NCBI RefSeq assembly: GCF_001571145.1
Contig: NZ_BCTF01000008.1
Span: 62,001-126,000 of the forward strand
Reading direction: 5' to 3'
DNA: 64,000 bases
Source of the DNA: Hydrogenophaga flava NBRC 102514
Lineage (GTDB): Bacteria > Pseudomonadota > Gammaproteobacteria > Burkholderiales > Burkholderiaceae_C
The notes beneath the pieces are model-generated. The model did no database searches and was not told where the DNA came from. It saw only the letters and a program-made list of their open reading frames with translations. The position numbers were made by a program, and so were the translations under genes. Positions 32,350-44,031 of the stretch are shown here, piece by piece (within the stretch, counting starts at the first letter, position 1; the number at the start of each line of letters is the position of its first letter).

Positions 32350-33390
32350 CTATTTGGTGTGATCGTTGTCGGTGCGTTGCTCGAGGGCACGGACGCGTTC
32401 GCGCAGGCGGCCCAACTGCTTGAGCGAGGCAGCGTTCTTTTCCCAGGCCGCATTGTCGTCGATGGGAAACATGCCGGTGTACAGCCCCGGCTGATGGATC
32501 GACCGGGTCACCACCGTCGCGGCCGAGATGTTCACCCGGTCTGCAAGCGTCAGATGGCCCAGCACGATGGCGCCACCGCCGACCGAACAATGTGCGCCAA
32601 TCGTGGCCGTACCCGCCACGCCGACGCAACCCGCCATCGCCGTGTGATCGCCGATGCGCACGTTGTGACCGATCTGTATCAGGTTGTCGAGCTTGACGCC
32701 ATTGCCGATGACCGTGTCGTCCAGCGCGCCCCGGTCGATACAGGTGTTGGCGCCGATTTCAACCTCATCCCCGATACGGACGGCCCCCAGCTGCTCAATC
32801 TTGACCCACTCCCCTTGATGGGGTGCGAACCCAAAGCCGTCGGCACCAATGACCACACCAGGGTGAAGAATGCAGCGTTGACCCACCACGCAACGGTCGC
32901 CGACGCTCACCTGGGCGTAGAGCAGAGTTCCCTCTCCAATCGCCGCATCTCTGCCCACGATGCAATGCGGCCCGATCCGCGCACCGTCGCCAATCCTCGC
33001 ACCGGGGCCTACGACGGCGAATGGACCGATCGACACGCGGTCTCCGATGACTGCAGATGGGTGGATGCGCGCACCTGGGTCGACCCGGGGCTCCTCTGCA
33101 GGCTCGTGCTGCGCTTTCCACCATTGGGTCAGGCGCGCAAAGTACAGGTACGGATCTTCACAGACGATGCAGGTCCCTCGCGAACTGGCTGCATCTTTCA
33201 GGCTGGCAGGAACGATCAAGGCGCCCGCCTCTGTTGTCTGGATCTGGACCGCGTAGCGCGCTTGCGCAACGAATGAAAGCTCGTCCGCCCGGGCTGTTGC
33301 GAGCGGCGCCAGCCGGGCAATTTGCAGGCTGGCGTTCCCGACGAGCTCTCCACCCAGGGCGCCGACGATGTCGCCGAGCGACCGGGACAT
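32350..33390 (-). CDS. lpxD: UDP-3-O-(3-hydroxyacyl)glucosamine N-acyltransferase
   Basis: This 346-residue enzyme adds the second acyl chain in lipid A synthesis. An N-terminal uridine-binding domain (about residues 1-100) is followed by hexapeptide repeats to about residue 320. The catalytic His is near residue 245 ([18 protein letters not shown]). A charged C-terminal helix closes the protein. It is 9 bases from both neighbours in the bamA-skp-lpxD-fabZ-lpxA block. Confidence 0.96.
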   Translation of the reverse strand: MSRSLGDIVGALGGELVGNASLQIARLAPLATARADELSFVAQARYAVQIQTTEAGALIVPASLKDAASSRGTCIVCEDPYLYFARLTQWWKAQHEPAEEPRVDPGARIHPSAVIGDRVSIGPFAVVGPGARIGDGARIGPHCIVGRDAAIGEGTLLYAQVSVGDRCVVGQRCILHPGVVIGADGFGFAPHQGEWVKIEQLGAVRIGDEVEIGANTCIDRGALDDTVIGNGVKLDNLIQIGHNVRIGDHTAMAGCVGVAGTATIGAHCSVGGGAIVLGHLTLADRVNISAATVVTRSIHQPGLYTGMFPIDDNAAWEKNAASLKQLGRLRERVRALEQRTDNDHTK

Positions 33391-33398
33391 GACAGGCC

Positions 33399-33917
33399 TT
33401 ACTTGGTGTTGTTCAAGCCACTGAGCACCTTGTCGGTGATGTCGTGCTTGGGGTTGATGTAGACCGCCTCCTGAAGGATGAGGTCGTACTTTTCGGTTTC
33501 AGCCACCTGCTTGATCACCCGGTTGGCTTTTTCAAGCAACTGCTGAACTTCTTCGTTCTTGCGCATGGTGACGTCCTCCTGAAACTCCCGCTGCTTGCGC
33601 TGGAAGTCACGGTCCTGATCCACCAGTTGTCGCTGGCGGGTCACCCGCTGTGCTTCCGGGAGAGTGGGCGCGTCGCGCTCAAGTTTTTCGGACGCAGCCT
33701 TGAGCTGTGCAGCCAGCCCCTGCAGATCCTTCTCGCGTCGGGAGAATTCCTGCTCCAGCTTGGTCTGCGACGCCTTCGCCATGTTGGCCTCACGCAGAAT
33801 GCGCTCGGTGTTGACGAAACCCACCCGAAAATCCTGGGCTGCAACCGTGAAGGTCACGCAGGTGGCTGCGAGAAAAACGGCCAGGTGACGGGCAAAGCCG
33901 CGCTGCAAGGTCTTCAT
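33399..33917 (-). CDS. skp: OmpH/Skp family periplasmic chaperone
   Basis: This 172-residue exported chaperone holds unfolded outer-membrane proteins for BamA. A signal peptide is visible ([17 protein letters not shown]). The mature part starts [13 protein letters not shown] and continues as a long charged coiled coil (about residues 45-120) that forms the tentacles, then a short C-terminal beta segment. The ATG shares one base with the bamA stop (TGATG), so translation is coupled. A TTG one codon earlier is an alternative start. Confidence 0.93.
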   Translation of the reverse strand: MKTLQRGFARHLAVFLAATCVTFTVAAQDFRVGFVNTERILREANMAKASQTKLEQEFSRREKDLQGLAAQLKAASEKLERDAPTLPEAQRVTRQRQLVDQDRDFQRKQREFQEDVTMRKNEEVQQLLEKANRVIKQVAETEKYDLILQEAVYINPKHDITDKVLSGLNNTK

Positions 33918-36217
33918 CAAAAGGATGTTCCGATCTGAAACTGGAATTTTTGGATTCTATCGCCGGAGAACTTGCGCACCGGATTGGCGAGCGCGAAACG
34001 CAAGGGGCCGACCGGAGAGATCCAGCTCAGACCAACGCCCACCGAAGAGCGCATCTTGCTGAAGTCGACACTTTCCGACTCACCATAGACGTTGCCAGCG
34101 TCCACGAAGGCAAACCAGCGCAATGTGCGGTCGTTGCCAGCTCCAGGGAAAGGAGCAATGAACTCTGCATTGAAGACGATATTGCGAGCACCGCCGATGT
34201 TGACGGTTTCGCCCGTCGTCGATCCGATGACCGCGGAAGTCGGGCCGAGCGTTCCCTGCTCAAAGCCGCGAACCGAGCCAAGGCCACCACCGTAAAAGTT
34301 GCGCAGCACCGGGAACGGCTTGCCACCAAGCCCCTTGCCGACACCGAGTTCGGTGTTGAAAGCAAAGGTGTACTGGCGCGTAATGGGCAGATATTGCTGG
34401 AATTGGTAGGTCAGCTTGGCATACCGCCGGTCGCCACCCAAACCGAATTCGGAATTGAGCCGCTGCAGTCGCCCCTCCGTTGGCACAAGCGCGCTGTCCC
34501 TGTTGTCGCGGGCCCAGCCGATGGTGGCTGGCAGATAGGTCCCGCTCTGGCCTCGATAGGCCTCGGGCAGTTGGTCCCCCTCCTTCACCTTGACCCGCTC
34601 AGCGCCGGCTCCGAAGAACACAGTGTCGGTTTCGGTGAAAGGCACGCCAAACCGCACGCCCACACCTGGTGTGGCGATCTCGTAGTCCCCACCCTGCGCG
34701 TCATAGGGGCGCGTGGTCTTGTAGTACAGATCGAAAGTCCGGGAAACACCATCCTGGGTGAAGTACGGATTTGTGGTGCTAAGAACGAACTGGCGGTTGT
34801 AAGAACTGGTGTTGAGATCCAGCCCGAGGTAGTTGCCAGTACCAAAGACGTTTTCCTGTTTGATACTGGCAATCAGCGACAGCTTGTCGGCCTGCGAATA
34901 GCCCGCACCGATGGACAGGTTGCCCGTGGGCTTCTCGGCCACGGTAACCGTGATGTCCACCTGGTCGTTGGTGCCAGGCACCGGCTCGGTCTCGATACCC
35001 ACTTCGGTGAAGAAACCCAGCCGGTCGATGCGGTCGCGCGAGAGCCGGATGCGATCACTGTCATACCAGGCCGACTCGAACTGCCGGAACTCGCGGCGGA
35101 TGATTTCGTCACGGGTCCGGTTGTTGCCTTCGACATTGATCCGGCGGACGTATACCCGGCGCGACGGCTGAGCCCTCAGCGCGAACGCCACCCGGTTGTT
35201 GACACGATCAATCAGAGGAGCCGCTTCCACCTGTGCAAACGCGTACCCGAATGCCCCGAAGTAGTCCGTGAATGCCTTGACGGTACGCGCCACATCCTCA
35301 GCGTTGTAGGCCTCACCGGCGCGAATGCTCACGAGTGACTTGAACTCCTGCTCCTTGCCAAGGTACTCGCCCTCGAGCGCGACAGAAGACACAACGAAGC
35401 GATTCCCTTCGCTGATGTTGATAGTGACCGACATGTCCTGCTTGTCAGGAGAGATGGCCACCTGGGTGGACTCGACCTTGAACTCAAGGTAGCCACGCGC
35501 GAGGTAGTAAGAGCGCAGGGCTTCCAAATCGGCATTGAGCTTGGCCCGGGAGTAGCGATCGGCCTTGGTGTACCAGCTCATCCAGCCACCCGTGTCCAGA
35601 TCGAACAGGTCACGCAAGGTCGACTCGGAGAACGCCTGGTTGCCGACGATACGGATGTCCTTGATCTTCGCTACCTCACCTTCCACCACATTGAAGTTGA
35701 GGTTGACCCGGTTGCGCTCGCCCGGGGTCACGGTGGTCACCACTTGGGCAGCGTACATGCTGCGGTTGATGTATTGACGCTTGAGTTCCTGCTCGGCGCG
35801 GTCGGCCAGCGCCTTGTCAAACGGCCTGCCTTCGGCGAGCCCCACCTCGCGCAGAGCCTTCTTGAGCACCTCCGCATCAAACTCCTTGATGCCAGTGAAG
35901 CTCACATCGGCCACCGACGGGCGCTCCTCCACGATCACAACGAGAACATCCCCGTTGATCTGCAGCCGGACATCGGAGAAAAGACCCAGACCAAAAAGAG
36001 CACGGATGGCGGAAGACCCTTTGTCATCGGTGTACTGGTCGCCGATACGGAACGGCAAGGAGGCAAACACGGTGCCCGGCTCGACGCGCTGCAGCCCCTC
36101 GACCCGGATGTCCTTGACAGTGAATGGGTCCACCGCCCAAGCGGGCAAGGCCATCAACAAGGAAGTGGCGATGGCGGACAGTTTGAGCCCACGCAGGCTG
36201 GAGGCAAATGGTTTCAT
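33917..36217 (-). CDS. bamA: Outer membrane protein assembly factor BamA
   Basis: This 766-residue Omp85 protein inserts beta-barrel proteins into the outer membrane. A signal peptide ends near residue 28 (LLMALPAWAVDP). Five POTRA domains span about residues 29-425. The C-terminal 16-strand barrel carries FGLGGDRRYAKL-type strands, a GGGLGSVRGFE motif (the VRGF lid element) and a terminal Phe (QIGTSF). The open frame continues upstream, but the chosen ATG gives a proper signal peptide and standard length. It lies after rseP and before skp. Confidence 0.96.
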   Translation of the reverse strand: MKPFASSLRGLKLSAIATSLLMALPAWAVDPFTVKDIRVEGLQRVEPGTVFASLPFRIGDQYTDDKGSSAIRALFGLGLFSDVRLQINGDVLVVIVEERPSVADVSFTGIKEFDAEVLKKALREVGLAEGRPFDKALADRAEQELKRQYINRSMYAAQVVTTVTPGERNRVNLNFNVVEGEVAKIKDIRIVGNQAFSESTLRDLFDLDTGGWMSWYTKADRYSRAKLNADLEALRSYYLARGYLEFKVESTQVAISPDKQDMSVTINISEGNRFVVSSVALEGEYLGKEQEFKSLVSIRAGEAYNAEDVARTVKAFTDYFGAFGYAFAQVEAAPLIDRVNNRVAFALRAQPSRRVYVRRINVEGNNRTRDEIIRREFRQFESAWYDSDRIRLSRDRIDRLGFFTEVGIETEPVPGTNDQVDITVTVAEKPTGNLSIGAGYSQADKLSLIASIKQENVFGTGNYLGLDLNTSSYNRQFVLSTTNPYFTQDGVSRTFDLYYKTTRPYDAQGGDYEIATPGVGVRFGVPFTETDTVFFGAGAERVKVKEGDQLPEAYRGQSGTYLPATIGWARDNRDSALVPTEGRLQRLNSEFGLGGDRRYAKLTYQFQQYLPITRQYTFAFNTELGVGKGLGGKPFPVLRNFYGGGLGSVRGFEQGTLGPTSAVIGSTTGETVNIGGARNIVFNAEFIAPFPGAGNDRTLRWFAFVDAGNVYGESESVDFSKMRSSVGVGLSWISPVGPLRFALANPVRKFSGDRIQKFQFQIGTSF

Positions 36218-36231
36218 GAGAGAGAGATCGT

Positions 36232-37596
36232 TCAGCCCACGAGACGGGTGATATCGTTGAAGAGGGCAACGCACATGAGGGCCAGCAACACAGCCACTCC
36301 TCCTCGCTGCAGACGTTCCAACCAGACATCGGACACTCCGCGGCCGGTCACACCCTCCCAAAGATAATACATCAGGTGCCCCCCATCGAGGACCGGCAGC
36401 GGAAGCAGATTCAGGACCCCCAGGCTGACGCTGATCAGGGCCAAAAACACTATGTAGGACGTGAGCCCCATGCTGGCCGATTTGCCTGCGTAGTCCGCGA
36501 TGGTCAGCGGGCCGCTGATGTTCTTGAGGGAGGCCTCTCCGATCAGCATCCTGCCCATCATCTTCAGCGTCAACCAGGACACCTCCCAGGTGCGCTGAAC
36601 GCCCAGCCACAGCCCCTCCAGAACGCCGTGGCGCACCGTCGTCATCGCTGGCGCAGAGCCGACGTACGCGCCGATGCGACCGATCCAGGCCTCACCCGAT
36701 TTCTCTGGCTTGGGTTCCACGGTCAGGCTTAGCACGCCGCCGTCACGGGACACGTCCCACATCTGGCGTACTGTCTGCCCCTCAGCATTGACGCTGTTGC
36801 GGATTCTCTGTCGCAGCGCACCGCCATCGGACACCGCCTTGCCATCGACGCGCAACACACGGTCCCCCGCCCTCAACCCGGCAGCCTCCGCAGCACCGCC
36901 AGGCATGATGTCCCCCATCACCGGATCGGTCCATGGGGACAGGATGCCAATGCGCCTGAACAGCGTGGCGTCGGCCTCCTTGACGTCGATCTGGCTGAGC
37001 GGCAGCGTCAGCTCGCGCGCAGCGCCACCCTCCTCACGGGACACCAGCAGCTGCATGTCCTGATTAGACAACGCCGCCTGCGTCAGGCGCCAACGGAGGT
37101 CCTCGAACGACCTCACGGGCGACGCTTCGTCACCGTTCACGTAAGCGCTTTGCACCCACTCCCCGCCAACGAGTCCAGCCCTTTCCGCCAATGAACCAGC
37201 CACGGGTGAAGCAAGCACCGGCTTGGGCTCCTCCACACCGCTCCAGTTAACCACTGCATACAACACCACGGCGAGCAGCAGATTCGCTGCCGGTCCGGCC
37301 GCGACGATGGCCGCGCGCGACCGCAGCGGCTGTGTGTTGAACGCAAGATGACGTTCCGCCGGATCCACCGGTGCCTCGCGCTCGTCCAACATCCGCACAT
37401 ACCCGCCCAACGGCAGGGCACACAACACAAACTCGGTAGGACTGCCAGGCCGTTGCCAGCGCAGCAGCGGCTTTCCGAACCCCACAGCGAAGCGAAGTAC
37501 CTTGACTCCGCAGGCCACAGCCACCCGGTAGTGGCCGTACTCGTGTACGGCGATCAGCAGGCCCAGGGCCACGACAAAGGCAATCAATGTGGTCAT
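36232..37596 (-). CDS. rseP: Site-2 intramembrane zinc protease RseP
   Basis: This 454-residue inner-membrane metalloprotease cleaves anti-sigma factor and signal-peptide remnants. The zinc motif is HEYGH near residue 18 in the first helix. Two PDZ domains lie between about residues 105-300. The third ligand motif LPVLDGGHLMYY is near residue 400. Four membrane segments are visible. It lies 14 bases before bamA and 67 bases after dxr. Confidence 0.96.
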   Translation of the reverse strand: MTTLIAFVVALGLLIAVHEYGHYRVAVACGVKVLRFAVGFGKPLLRWQRPGSPTEFVLCALPLGGYVRMLDEREAPVDPAERHLAFNTQPLRSRAAIVAAGPAANLLLAVVLYAVVNWSGVEEPKPVLASPVAGSLAERAGLVGGEWVQSAYVNGDEASPVRSFEDLRWRLTQAALSNQDMQLLVSREEGGAARELTLPLSQIDVKEADATLFRRIGILSPWTDPVMGDIMPGGAAEAAGLRAGDRVLRVDGKAVSDGGALRQRIRNSVNAEGQTVRQMWDVSRDGGVLSLTVEPKPEKSGEAWIGRIGAYVGSAPAMTTVRHGVLEGLWLGVQRTWEVSWLTLKMMGRMLIGEASLKNISGPLTIADYAGKSASMGLTSYIVFLALISVSLGVLNLLPLPVLDGGHLMYYLWEGVTGRGVSDVWLERLQRGGVAVLLALMCVALFNDITRLVG

Positions 37597-37663
37597 AGGT
37601 CCCTCGAAGTATCAAATCGGCAGCACACCACAGCCCGGGCCAGCATGGCCAAGCAGCACAGGC

Positions 37664-38851
37664 TCAGCCGCAGCAGCGATCCACGCAGGCCGAGGCCATC
37701 GCTCGCGCTTGCTCGTCCAGCGCCAGCAAAGCTTCCAGACCATTGGCATTGGAGGGCGACAGCGCCTCCAAAGTTGCACGATTGACCACGTGAATGTGGT
37801 CGAAGCGCAGCCGCCTTTCCAGGAAGGCGGCCACCGCCACCTCGTTCGCAGCGTTAAGTACCGCGGTGGTTCCAGGAGGCCCGTCAAGAGCCTCCCAAGC
37901 CAGGCGCAGGCCGGGGAACCTCAGGTCGTCGGGCTTTTCGAAGGTCAGGGCAGTCAATGCTGAAAAATCCAGCGCCTTTGCACCAGACTCCATGCGCTCA
38001 GGCCACGACAGACCGTAGGCGATTGGAACCCGCATATCGGGTGCCCCCAGCTGTGCCACCACCGAACGGTCATGGAACTGAACCATCGAATGCACCACGC
38101 TCTGAGGATGAATCACCACCTCGATCTGAGACGGTTTCACACCGAACAGATACCTTGCCTCGATGACCTCCAGCGCCTTGTTCATCATGGTGGCGGAATC
38201 GACCGAAATCTTGCGTCCCATCACCCAGTTCGGATGGGCACAGGCTTCTTCCGGCGTCACCGAATGCATGGTGGACGGATCGCGCTGTCTGAAAGGGCCG
38301 CCCGATGCAGTCAGCAAGATCTTCTCCACACGCCCGGGCCATGTAGAAGGGTCTTCGGGCAAGGACTGAAAAACCGCCGAATGCTCGCTGTCGATTGGCA
38401 GCAACCGGCCGCCCCCCTGCGCCACCGCCTCCATGAACCATTCGCCACCCACGACCAGCGATTCCTTGTTGGCCAGCAGAAGCTTCTTGCCAGCCCTTGC
38501 CGCAGCGACACTTGGTTCGAGGCCGGCAGCTCCAACGATGGCCGCCATCACGGCATGAACCTGCGGGTCGGCACTGACCTCGCAAAGGGCACGGGGGCCC
38601 GACAACACCTGAACCTTCAGACCTTCGGCTTTCACCCGGTCCGCCAGCACCCGGGCATGCTCCGGGCTGGCCATCACGGCGTACTCGGGACGATGCACCT
38701 TGCATTGCTCGAGCATGGACTCGACCTGCGTCGCTGCCGTGAGGGCAAACACCCGGAACCTCTCAGGGTGGCGGGCGATGACGTCCAGGGTGTTGGTACC
38801 GATTGATCCGGTCGACCCGAGGATGGTGATGTTCTGCGCAGACACAATCAT
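37664..38851 (-). CDS. dxr: 1-deoxy-D-xylulose 5-phosphate reductoisomerase
   Basis: This 395-residue enzyme makes MEP, the committed precursor of isoprenoids, in the cytoplasm. The NADPH-binding motif LGSTGSIGTNTLDVI is at the N-terminus, and the metal and substrate loop includes SEHSAVFQ and TASGGPFR. The final region contains VLNAANEVAVAAFL. The start overlaps the cdsA stop by ATGA. Its product leads toward undecaprenyl phosphate made by UppS in the same operon. Confidence 0.97.
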   Translation of the reverse strand: MIVSAQNITILGSTGSIGTNTLDVIARHPERFRVFALTAATQVESMLEQCKVHRPEYAVMASPEHARVLADRVKAEGLKVQVLSGPRALCEVSADPQVHAVMAAIVGAAGLEPSVAAARAGKKLLLANKESLVVGGEWFMEAVAQGGGRLLPIDSEHSAVFQSLPEDPSTWPGRVEKILLTASGGPFRQRDPSTMHSVTPEEACAHPNWVMGRKISVDSATMMNKALEVIEARYLFGVKPSQIEVVIHPQSVVHSMVQFHDRSVVAQLGAPDMRVPIAYGLSWPERMESGAKALDFSALTALTFEKPDDLRFPGLRLAWEALDGPPGTTAVLNAANEVAVAAFLERRLRFDHIHVVNRATLEALSPSNANGLEALLALDEQARAMASACVDRCCG

Positions 38852-39682
38852 CTCTCCAGCAGATGGGCAAACAGCATGGCTACAGGCAACACGGGCAACA
38901 AGGCATCCACCCGGTCAAGCACCCCACCATGCCCGGGCAGCAACTGGCTCGAATCCTTCATGCCCGCACCGCGCTTGACCAATGACTCCAGAAGGTCGCC
39001 CACCACACTGGCCGCGGTCAGAAGAAGGAGTGCCGGGACGACCCAGCCCGGCCCCGCCTGCCACAAACGACTGAAAAGACTGGGCGCATCCGACGGATAG
39101 CGTTGATCAAACCAAAGCCAGAACAGCGCCAGCAGGAATACTCCGAGAAGCCCGCTGAACACCCCTTCCCAGCTCTTGCCAGGACTCAGGGTCGGCGCGA
39201 GTTTGCGGCGACCGAACGTCCTTCCGCCGGCATAGGCGGCGATGTCCGCTGCCCACACAAGAGTCAAGACCGAAAGCAGGAACACCAGCCCCGTTTGCCG
39301 GGCCTGCACGAGCGCCAGCCATGCACACGCGAGAACCACAAGACCACCCGTCAACCGCAAAGTCATCGGCCACTGCTGCCAACCGACCACCCCGCGCCTC
39401 AGCATCCAGACCGACAGCAAGAGCCACAGTCCGACAGCCACCCACCAGATGGCAGGCCAAGAGCGGTCGAGCCCTCCCCACGACCAGAAGAGAAGCAACA
39501 GTCCACCCAGCCCTGCGCCGACCAGCAACGCCGCAGGCCCTGGCACGCCATTCATGCGAGCCCATTCCCAGCCAGCAGCGGAGACCATCACCACCGCCAA
39601 GGCGGCAAACGGAACAACCGAAGCATGGAACATGGCCGGCAACACCACAGCCAGGAGCGCCAGAGCGGTGATGATGCGTTGC

Positions 39683-39690
<8 letters not shown>
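38848..39690 (-). CDS. cdsA: Phosphatidate cytidylyltransferase
   Basis: This 280-residue inner-membrane enzyme converts phosphatidic acid and CTP to CDP-diacylglycerol. About eight membrane segments are visible. The signature is in the second half: SPGKSWEGVFSGLL, DLLESLVKRGAGMKDSS and LPGHGGVLDRVDALLPVLP. It overlaps uppS by 8 bases and dxr by 4. Confidence 0.96.
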
Positions 39691-40450
<760 letters not shown>

Positions 40451-40496
40451 CGGCAAGCGAACCTGGTGTGGGAAAGAGAACGAAAGCGGGGACGAA

Positions 40497-41057
40497 TCAG
40501 ACTGCCAGGATGTCCTGCTCCTTGGATGCGACGATCCGGTCAATCTCCCCAATCATCCGGTCGGTCAGCTTCTGGATGTCATCCTGGGCACGGCGCTCGT
40601 CGTCTTCCGACACCAGTTTGTCCTTCAGCAATTTCTTGACATGCTCGTTGGCATCACGGCGCAGGTTGCGGACAGCCACTTTCGCAGCCTCGCCCTCGCC
40701 TTTGACAACTTTGGTCAGTTCCTTGCGGCGCTCTTCCGTCATAGGTGGCATCGGCACGCGGATCAGGTCGCCCTGACTGGCCGGATTCAAGCCCAGATCC
40801 GACTCACGGATGGCCTTCTCGATCTTGGCGCCCATACCCTTCTCCCAGGGAGCCACCCCGATGGTTCGGGCATCCAGCAGGGTCAGGTTGGCCACCTGCG
40901 ACAACGGCACCATGGAGCCGTAGTAGTCGACATGCACGGTATCCAGGATCTGCGGGTTGGGACGACCAGTGCGCACCTTGGAAAGGCTGCCTTTCAGCGC
41001 CTCCAGCGACTGGTTCATTTTGTGTTCGGCGTTCTGACGGATCTCGGCGATGCTCAT
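40497..41057 (-). CDS. frr: Ribosome recycling factor
   Basis: This 186-residue protein, together with EF-G, splits post-termination ribosomes. The three-helix bundle signature is present, including [15 protein letters not shown] near residue 25 and the C-terminal hinge region [13 protein letters not shown]. The length is standard. It lies between pyrH and uppS. Confidence 0.98.
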   Translation of the reverse strand: MSIAEIRQNAEHKMNQSLEALKGSLSKVRTGRPNPQILDTVHVDYYGSMVPLSQVANLTLLDARTIGVAPWEKGMGAKIEKAIRESDLGLNPASQGDLIRVPMPPMTEERRKELTKVVKGEGEAAKVAVRNLRRDANEHVKKLLKDKLVSEDDERRAQDDIQKLTDRMIGEIDRIVASKEQDILAV

Positions 41058-41099
41058 GAATGCTCCTATGGAAGACAGGTTCTCTGTACCAAGCGTCGG

Positions 41100-41810
41100 T
41101 CAGACGTGGACGAGTGTTCCTTCGTCCCCGCCCAGCACCACATTGCGCAGTGCCCCGGGCTTGAAAATTGAAAACACCTTGACTGGCAGCTTCTGGTCTC
41201 GACAGAGGGCAAAGGCCGTCGCATCCATCACCTGAAGGTTTTTTGCCATGGCCTCGTCAAACGTCAACGACGCATAGCGGGTGGCCTTGGGGTCCTTGTT
41301 GGGATCGGCGGTGTACACACCATCAACCTTGGTGGCCTTGAGCACGATTTCCGCACCGATCTCGGCACCGCGCAAGGCCGCGGCGGTATCGGTCGTGAAA
41401 AACGGGTTTCCAGTGCCTGCGGCAAAGACCACCACCTTGCCTTCTTCGAGGTACTGCAGCGCCTTGGGCCGAACGTACGGCTCCACCACCTGCTCGATGG
41501 CGATCGCCGACATCACACGAGCCACCAACCCAGCCTTGTCCATGGTGTCCGCCAGCGCCAGCGAGTTCATCACCGTGGCAAGCATGCCCATGTAATCGGC
41601 CGTGGCCCGATCCATTCCGACAGATCCACCAGCCACACCGCGGAAGATGTTCCCCCCCCCGATCACGATGGCCACCTGCACACCCAGACGGGTCACTTCG
41701 GCAATCTCCTCGACCATGCGGACAATGGTTGCACGGTTGATGCCAAACGCATCGTCGCCCATCAGGGCTTCACCGGAGAGTTTCAGAAGAATGCGCTGGT
41801 AGGACGGCAT
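41100..41810 (-). CDS. pyrH: UMP kinase
   Basis: This 236-residue cytoplasmic kinase phosphorylates UMP with ATP. The amino-acid-kinase fold begins with [15 protein letters not shown], then [11 protein letters not shown], and the substrate and ATP parts [13 protein letters not shown] are intact. ATG 41810 follows GGAATTCCCC and gives normal length. The longer frame is rejected. It lies 42 bases upstream of frr. Confidence 0.98.
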   Translation of the reverse strand: MPSYQRILLKLSGEALMGDDAFGINRATIVRMVEEIAEVTRLGVQVAIVIGGGNIFRGVAGGSVGMDRATADYMGMLATVMNSLALADTMDKAGLVARVMSAIAIEQVVEPYVRPKALQYLEEGKVVVFAAGTGNPFFTTDTAAALRGAEIGAEIVLKATKVDGVYTADPNKDPKATRYASLTFDEAMAKNLQVMDATAFALCRDQKLPVKVFSIFKPGALRNVVLGGDEGTLVHV

Positions 41811-41924
41811 GGGGAATTCCTGTGTGTCGGTTCTTGTTGTGTGTGCAACCGGCAAGTGTAGCGAGGAGCCGTGGGCGATTCGAGGCTCAGCGCCACCGGA
41901 GACCGGAAAATTCGGCTACCAGAT

Positions 41925-41954
41925 ATGACAACGGGCCTTGCGGCCCGTTGTCAT
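41925..41954 (-). terminator. Hairpin after tsf
   Basis: A 13-bp perfect inverted repeat (41925-41937 with 41942-41954, core ACGGGCC) with a 4-base loop lies 25 bases past the tsf stop. It lacks a T-run, so it may slow or protect the transcript more than end it. Confidence 0.6.
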
Positions 41955-41978
41955 GATCGGCAGGGTACTGCGACGGGT

Positions 41979-42872
41979 TCAGGCACCTTTGGCCGCTGCA
42001 ACTTGGGCGGCGACCTCCGCAGCGAAATCATCAACCTTCTTCTCGATGCCTTCACCCACCACATACAGGGTAAAGCCCTTGACAGCGGTGTTTGCGGTCT
42101 TCAGGTACGCACCAACAGTCTGCTTGCCGTCGGCTGCCTTCACGAAAACCTGGTCGAAGAGCGAGACTTCCTTGAGGTACTTCTGAACCGAGCCCTCTAC
42201 CATCTTGGCGGCGATGTCGGCGGGCTTGCCGGATTCGGCCGCCTTCGCAGCAGCCACAGAGCGCTCGCGTTCGATCAGATCGGCCGGCACATCGGCTGAG
42301 GTCAGCGAAACCGGCTTCATGGCGGCCACGTGCATGGCGACATCCTTGGCAGCGGTGGCGTCACCTTCAAACTCAACCACCACACCGATGCGGGTGCCGT
42401 GCAGGTAGGAAGCCAGCTGACCACCGTTGGCCCAGCGCTTGAAACGGCGGAAAGACATGTTTTCGCCGATCTTGCCAATCAGACCCTTGCGCACCTCCTC
42501 CAGTGTGGGTCCGAAGCCATCCTGCTCGTAGGCCAGCGCCCCCAGCGCATCGATGTCGGCGGGGTTGTGCTCAGCCACCAGCTTGGCGGCAGCGCTGGCC
42601 AAGGCCAGGAAACTGTCGTTCTTGGTCACGAAGTCTGTTTCACAGTTGACTTCAATCAGAGCGCCGGTGTTGCCATTGATGGCAGCGGCGACCACGCCTT
42701 CGGCGGTCACGCGGCTGGCGGCCTTGCCAGCCTTGGTACCCAACTTGACGCGCAGCAGCTCCTCAGCCTTGGCCATGTCGCCATCGGCTTCGGTCAAAGC
42801 CTTCTTGCACTCCATCATGGGTGCATCGGTCTTGGCACGCAGTTCTGCGACCATGCTTGCGGTAATTGCCAT
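41979..42872 (-). CDS. tsf: Elongation factor Ts
   Basis: This 297-residue factor regenerates EF-Tu-GTP. The N-terminal UBA-like region has [19 protein letters not shown], and the core has [17 protein letters not shown], both family signatures. The ATG at 42872 gives the standard N-terminus ([14 protein letters not shown]). It lies 110 bases after rpsB, across an attenuator hairpin. Confidence 0.98.
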   Translation of the reverse strand: MAITASMVAELRAKTDAPMMECKKALTEADGDMAKAEELLRVKLGTKAGKAASRVTAEGVVAAAINGNTGALIEVNCETDFVTKNDSFLALASAAAKLVAEHNPADIDALGALAYEQDGFGPTLEEVRKGLIGKIGENMSFRRFKRWANGGQLASYLHGTRIGVVVEFEGDATAAKDVAMHVAAMKPVSLTSADVPADLIERERSVAAAKAAESGKPADIAAKMVEGSVQKYLKEVSLFDQVFVKAADGKQTVGAYLKTANTAVKGFTLYVVGEGIEKKVDDFAAEVAAQVAAAKGA

Positions 42873-42938
42873 TTCAGTTCTCCGTTGTACGGGCCCGCCG
42901 AGCGGACCCACACTGTTCATTGATCGGTTTTGCTTATG

Positions 42939-42960
42939 AAAAAGGGGCTACTGGAGCCCC
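42939..42960 (-). terminator. Rho-independent terminator/attenuator between rpsB and tsf
   Basis: GGGGCT (42944-42949) pairs with AGCCCC (42955-42960), followed on the minus strand by five T residues. It lies 23 bases after the rpsB stop and so may reduce expression of the downstream genes relative to rpsB. An rpsB-tsf intergenic terminator is also known in E. coli. Confidence 0.75.
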
Positions 42961-42982
42961 TCGTTCGCACAGGCTGCGAGAC

Positions 42983-43738
42983 TCAGGCAGCAGCGTCTTC
43001 CTTGACTTCCACGAACTCGTCACCGCCCTCGGCAGAGACGGCCTTGACCACCTCGTTCACTGCGTTGGCACGACCTTCGAGGATGGCGTCGGCGATGCCG
43101 CGGGCATACAGAGCCACAGCACGGGCCGAGTCATCGTTGCCGGGGATCACGTAGTCGATGCCGACGGGCGAGTGGTTGGTGTCCACCACACCGACCAGCG
43201 GGATGCCCAGCTTCTGCGCTTCGGAAACAGCGATCTTGTGGAAGCCCACGTCGATGATGAAGATGGCATCAGGCAACGCGGTCATATCCTGGATGCCGCC
43301 GATGTCCTTTTCCAGCTTTTCCATTTCGCGAGCGAACATGAGCTGCTCTTTCTTACTCATGCTGTCCAGGCCCGCCTCTTTCTGGGCCTGCATGTCCTTC
43401 AGACGCTTGATCGAAGTCTTGACCGTCTTGAAGTTGGTCAGCATGCCGCCCAGCCAGCGCTGGTCAACAAAGGGCACGCCAGCGCGACGGGCTTCCTGAG
43501 CGACGATGTCGCGCGAAGTGCGCTTGGTGCCCACCATCAGGATGGTGCCGCGATTGGCGGAGAGCTGCTTCACGAACTTGGCAGCTTCTTCGAACATCGG
43601 CAACGTCTTTTCGAGGTTGACGATGTGAATCTTGTTGCGACGGCCGAAGATGAACGGGGCCATCTTGGGGTTCCAGAAGCGGGTTTGGTGGCCGAAGTGG
43701 ACACCGGCTTCCAGCATTTCGCGCATGGAGATCGACAT
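42983..43738 (-). CDS. rpsB: 30S ribosomal protein S2
   Basis: This 251-residue ribosomal protein has the family starts [20 protein letters not shown] and the central [14 protein letters not shown] and [19 protein letters not shown]. The length is normal, with a short acidic C-terminal tail. It is the first gene of the long minus-strand superoperon and has a leader of about 150 bases. Confidence 0.99.
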   Translation of the reverse strand: MSISMREMLEAGVHFGHQTRFWNPKMAPFIFGRRNKIHIVNLEKTLPMFEEAAKFVKQLSANRGTILMVGTKRTSRDIVAQEARRAGVPFVDQRWLGGMLTNFKTVKTSIKRLKDMQAQKEAGLDSMSKKEQLMFAREMEKLEKDIGGIQDMTALPDAIFIIDVGFHKIAVSEAQKLGIPLVGVVDTNHSPVGIDYVIPGNDDSARAVALYARGIADAILEGRANAVNEVVKAVSAEGGDEFVEVKEDAAA

Positions 43739-43895
43739 GATGTATTCCAGAGGTTGGGTCTAAAATCCAGCCCCGATTGCTTCGTCTCCGACCACACAAG
43801 GCCTTGAAACAGCGAAGCAACACCTGGTTGGGCTGGCTTGGGATTTGCTTGGCACCAGCGCTCCAGAAATGGAACACCAGCAGCAAAGCCTGTCG

Positions 43896-43901
43896 ATTAT
43901 A
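43896..43901 (-). promoter_or_regulatory. Candidate rpsB promoter -10 (TATAAT)
   Basis: A perfect TATAAT on the minus strand lies 158 bases before the rpsB ATG. TCGACA lies upstream, but the spacer of about 20 bases is too long for a good -35. The rest of 43739-44031 shows no gene. It is the rpsB leader and the divergent upstream region of the FAD oxidoreductase gene. Confidence 0.5.
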
Positions 43902-44031
43902 GCAGCACCACTTCTGGCGCATGTCGACCGTCGACCCTACCGCCTTACCCGACTCCTCGCCCCTGAATATTCATGCACCGTGTTGATCGCTCCTGCCCGC
44001 CCTCCTTCCGCCACTTCTGCGGGAGCTGCGA

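Noticed and set aside
41925-41954. Strong rho-independent terminator after tsf
   Set aside because: The stem is perfect, but no T-run follows, so it is kept only as a hairpin of lower certainty.
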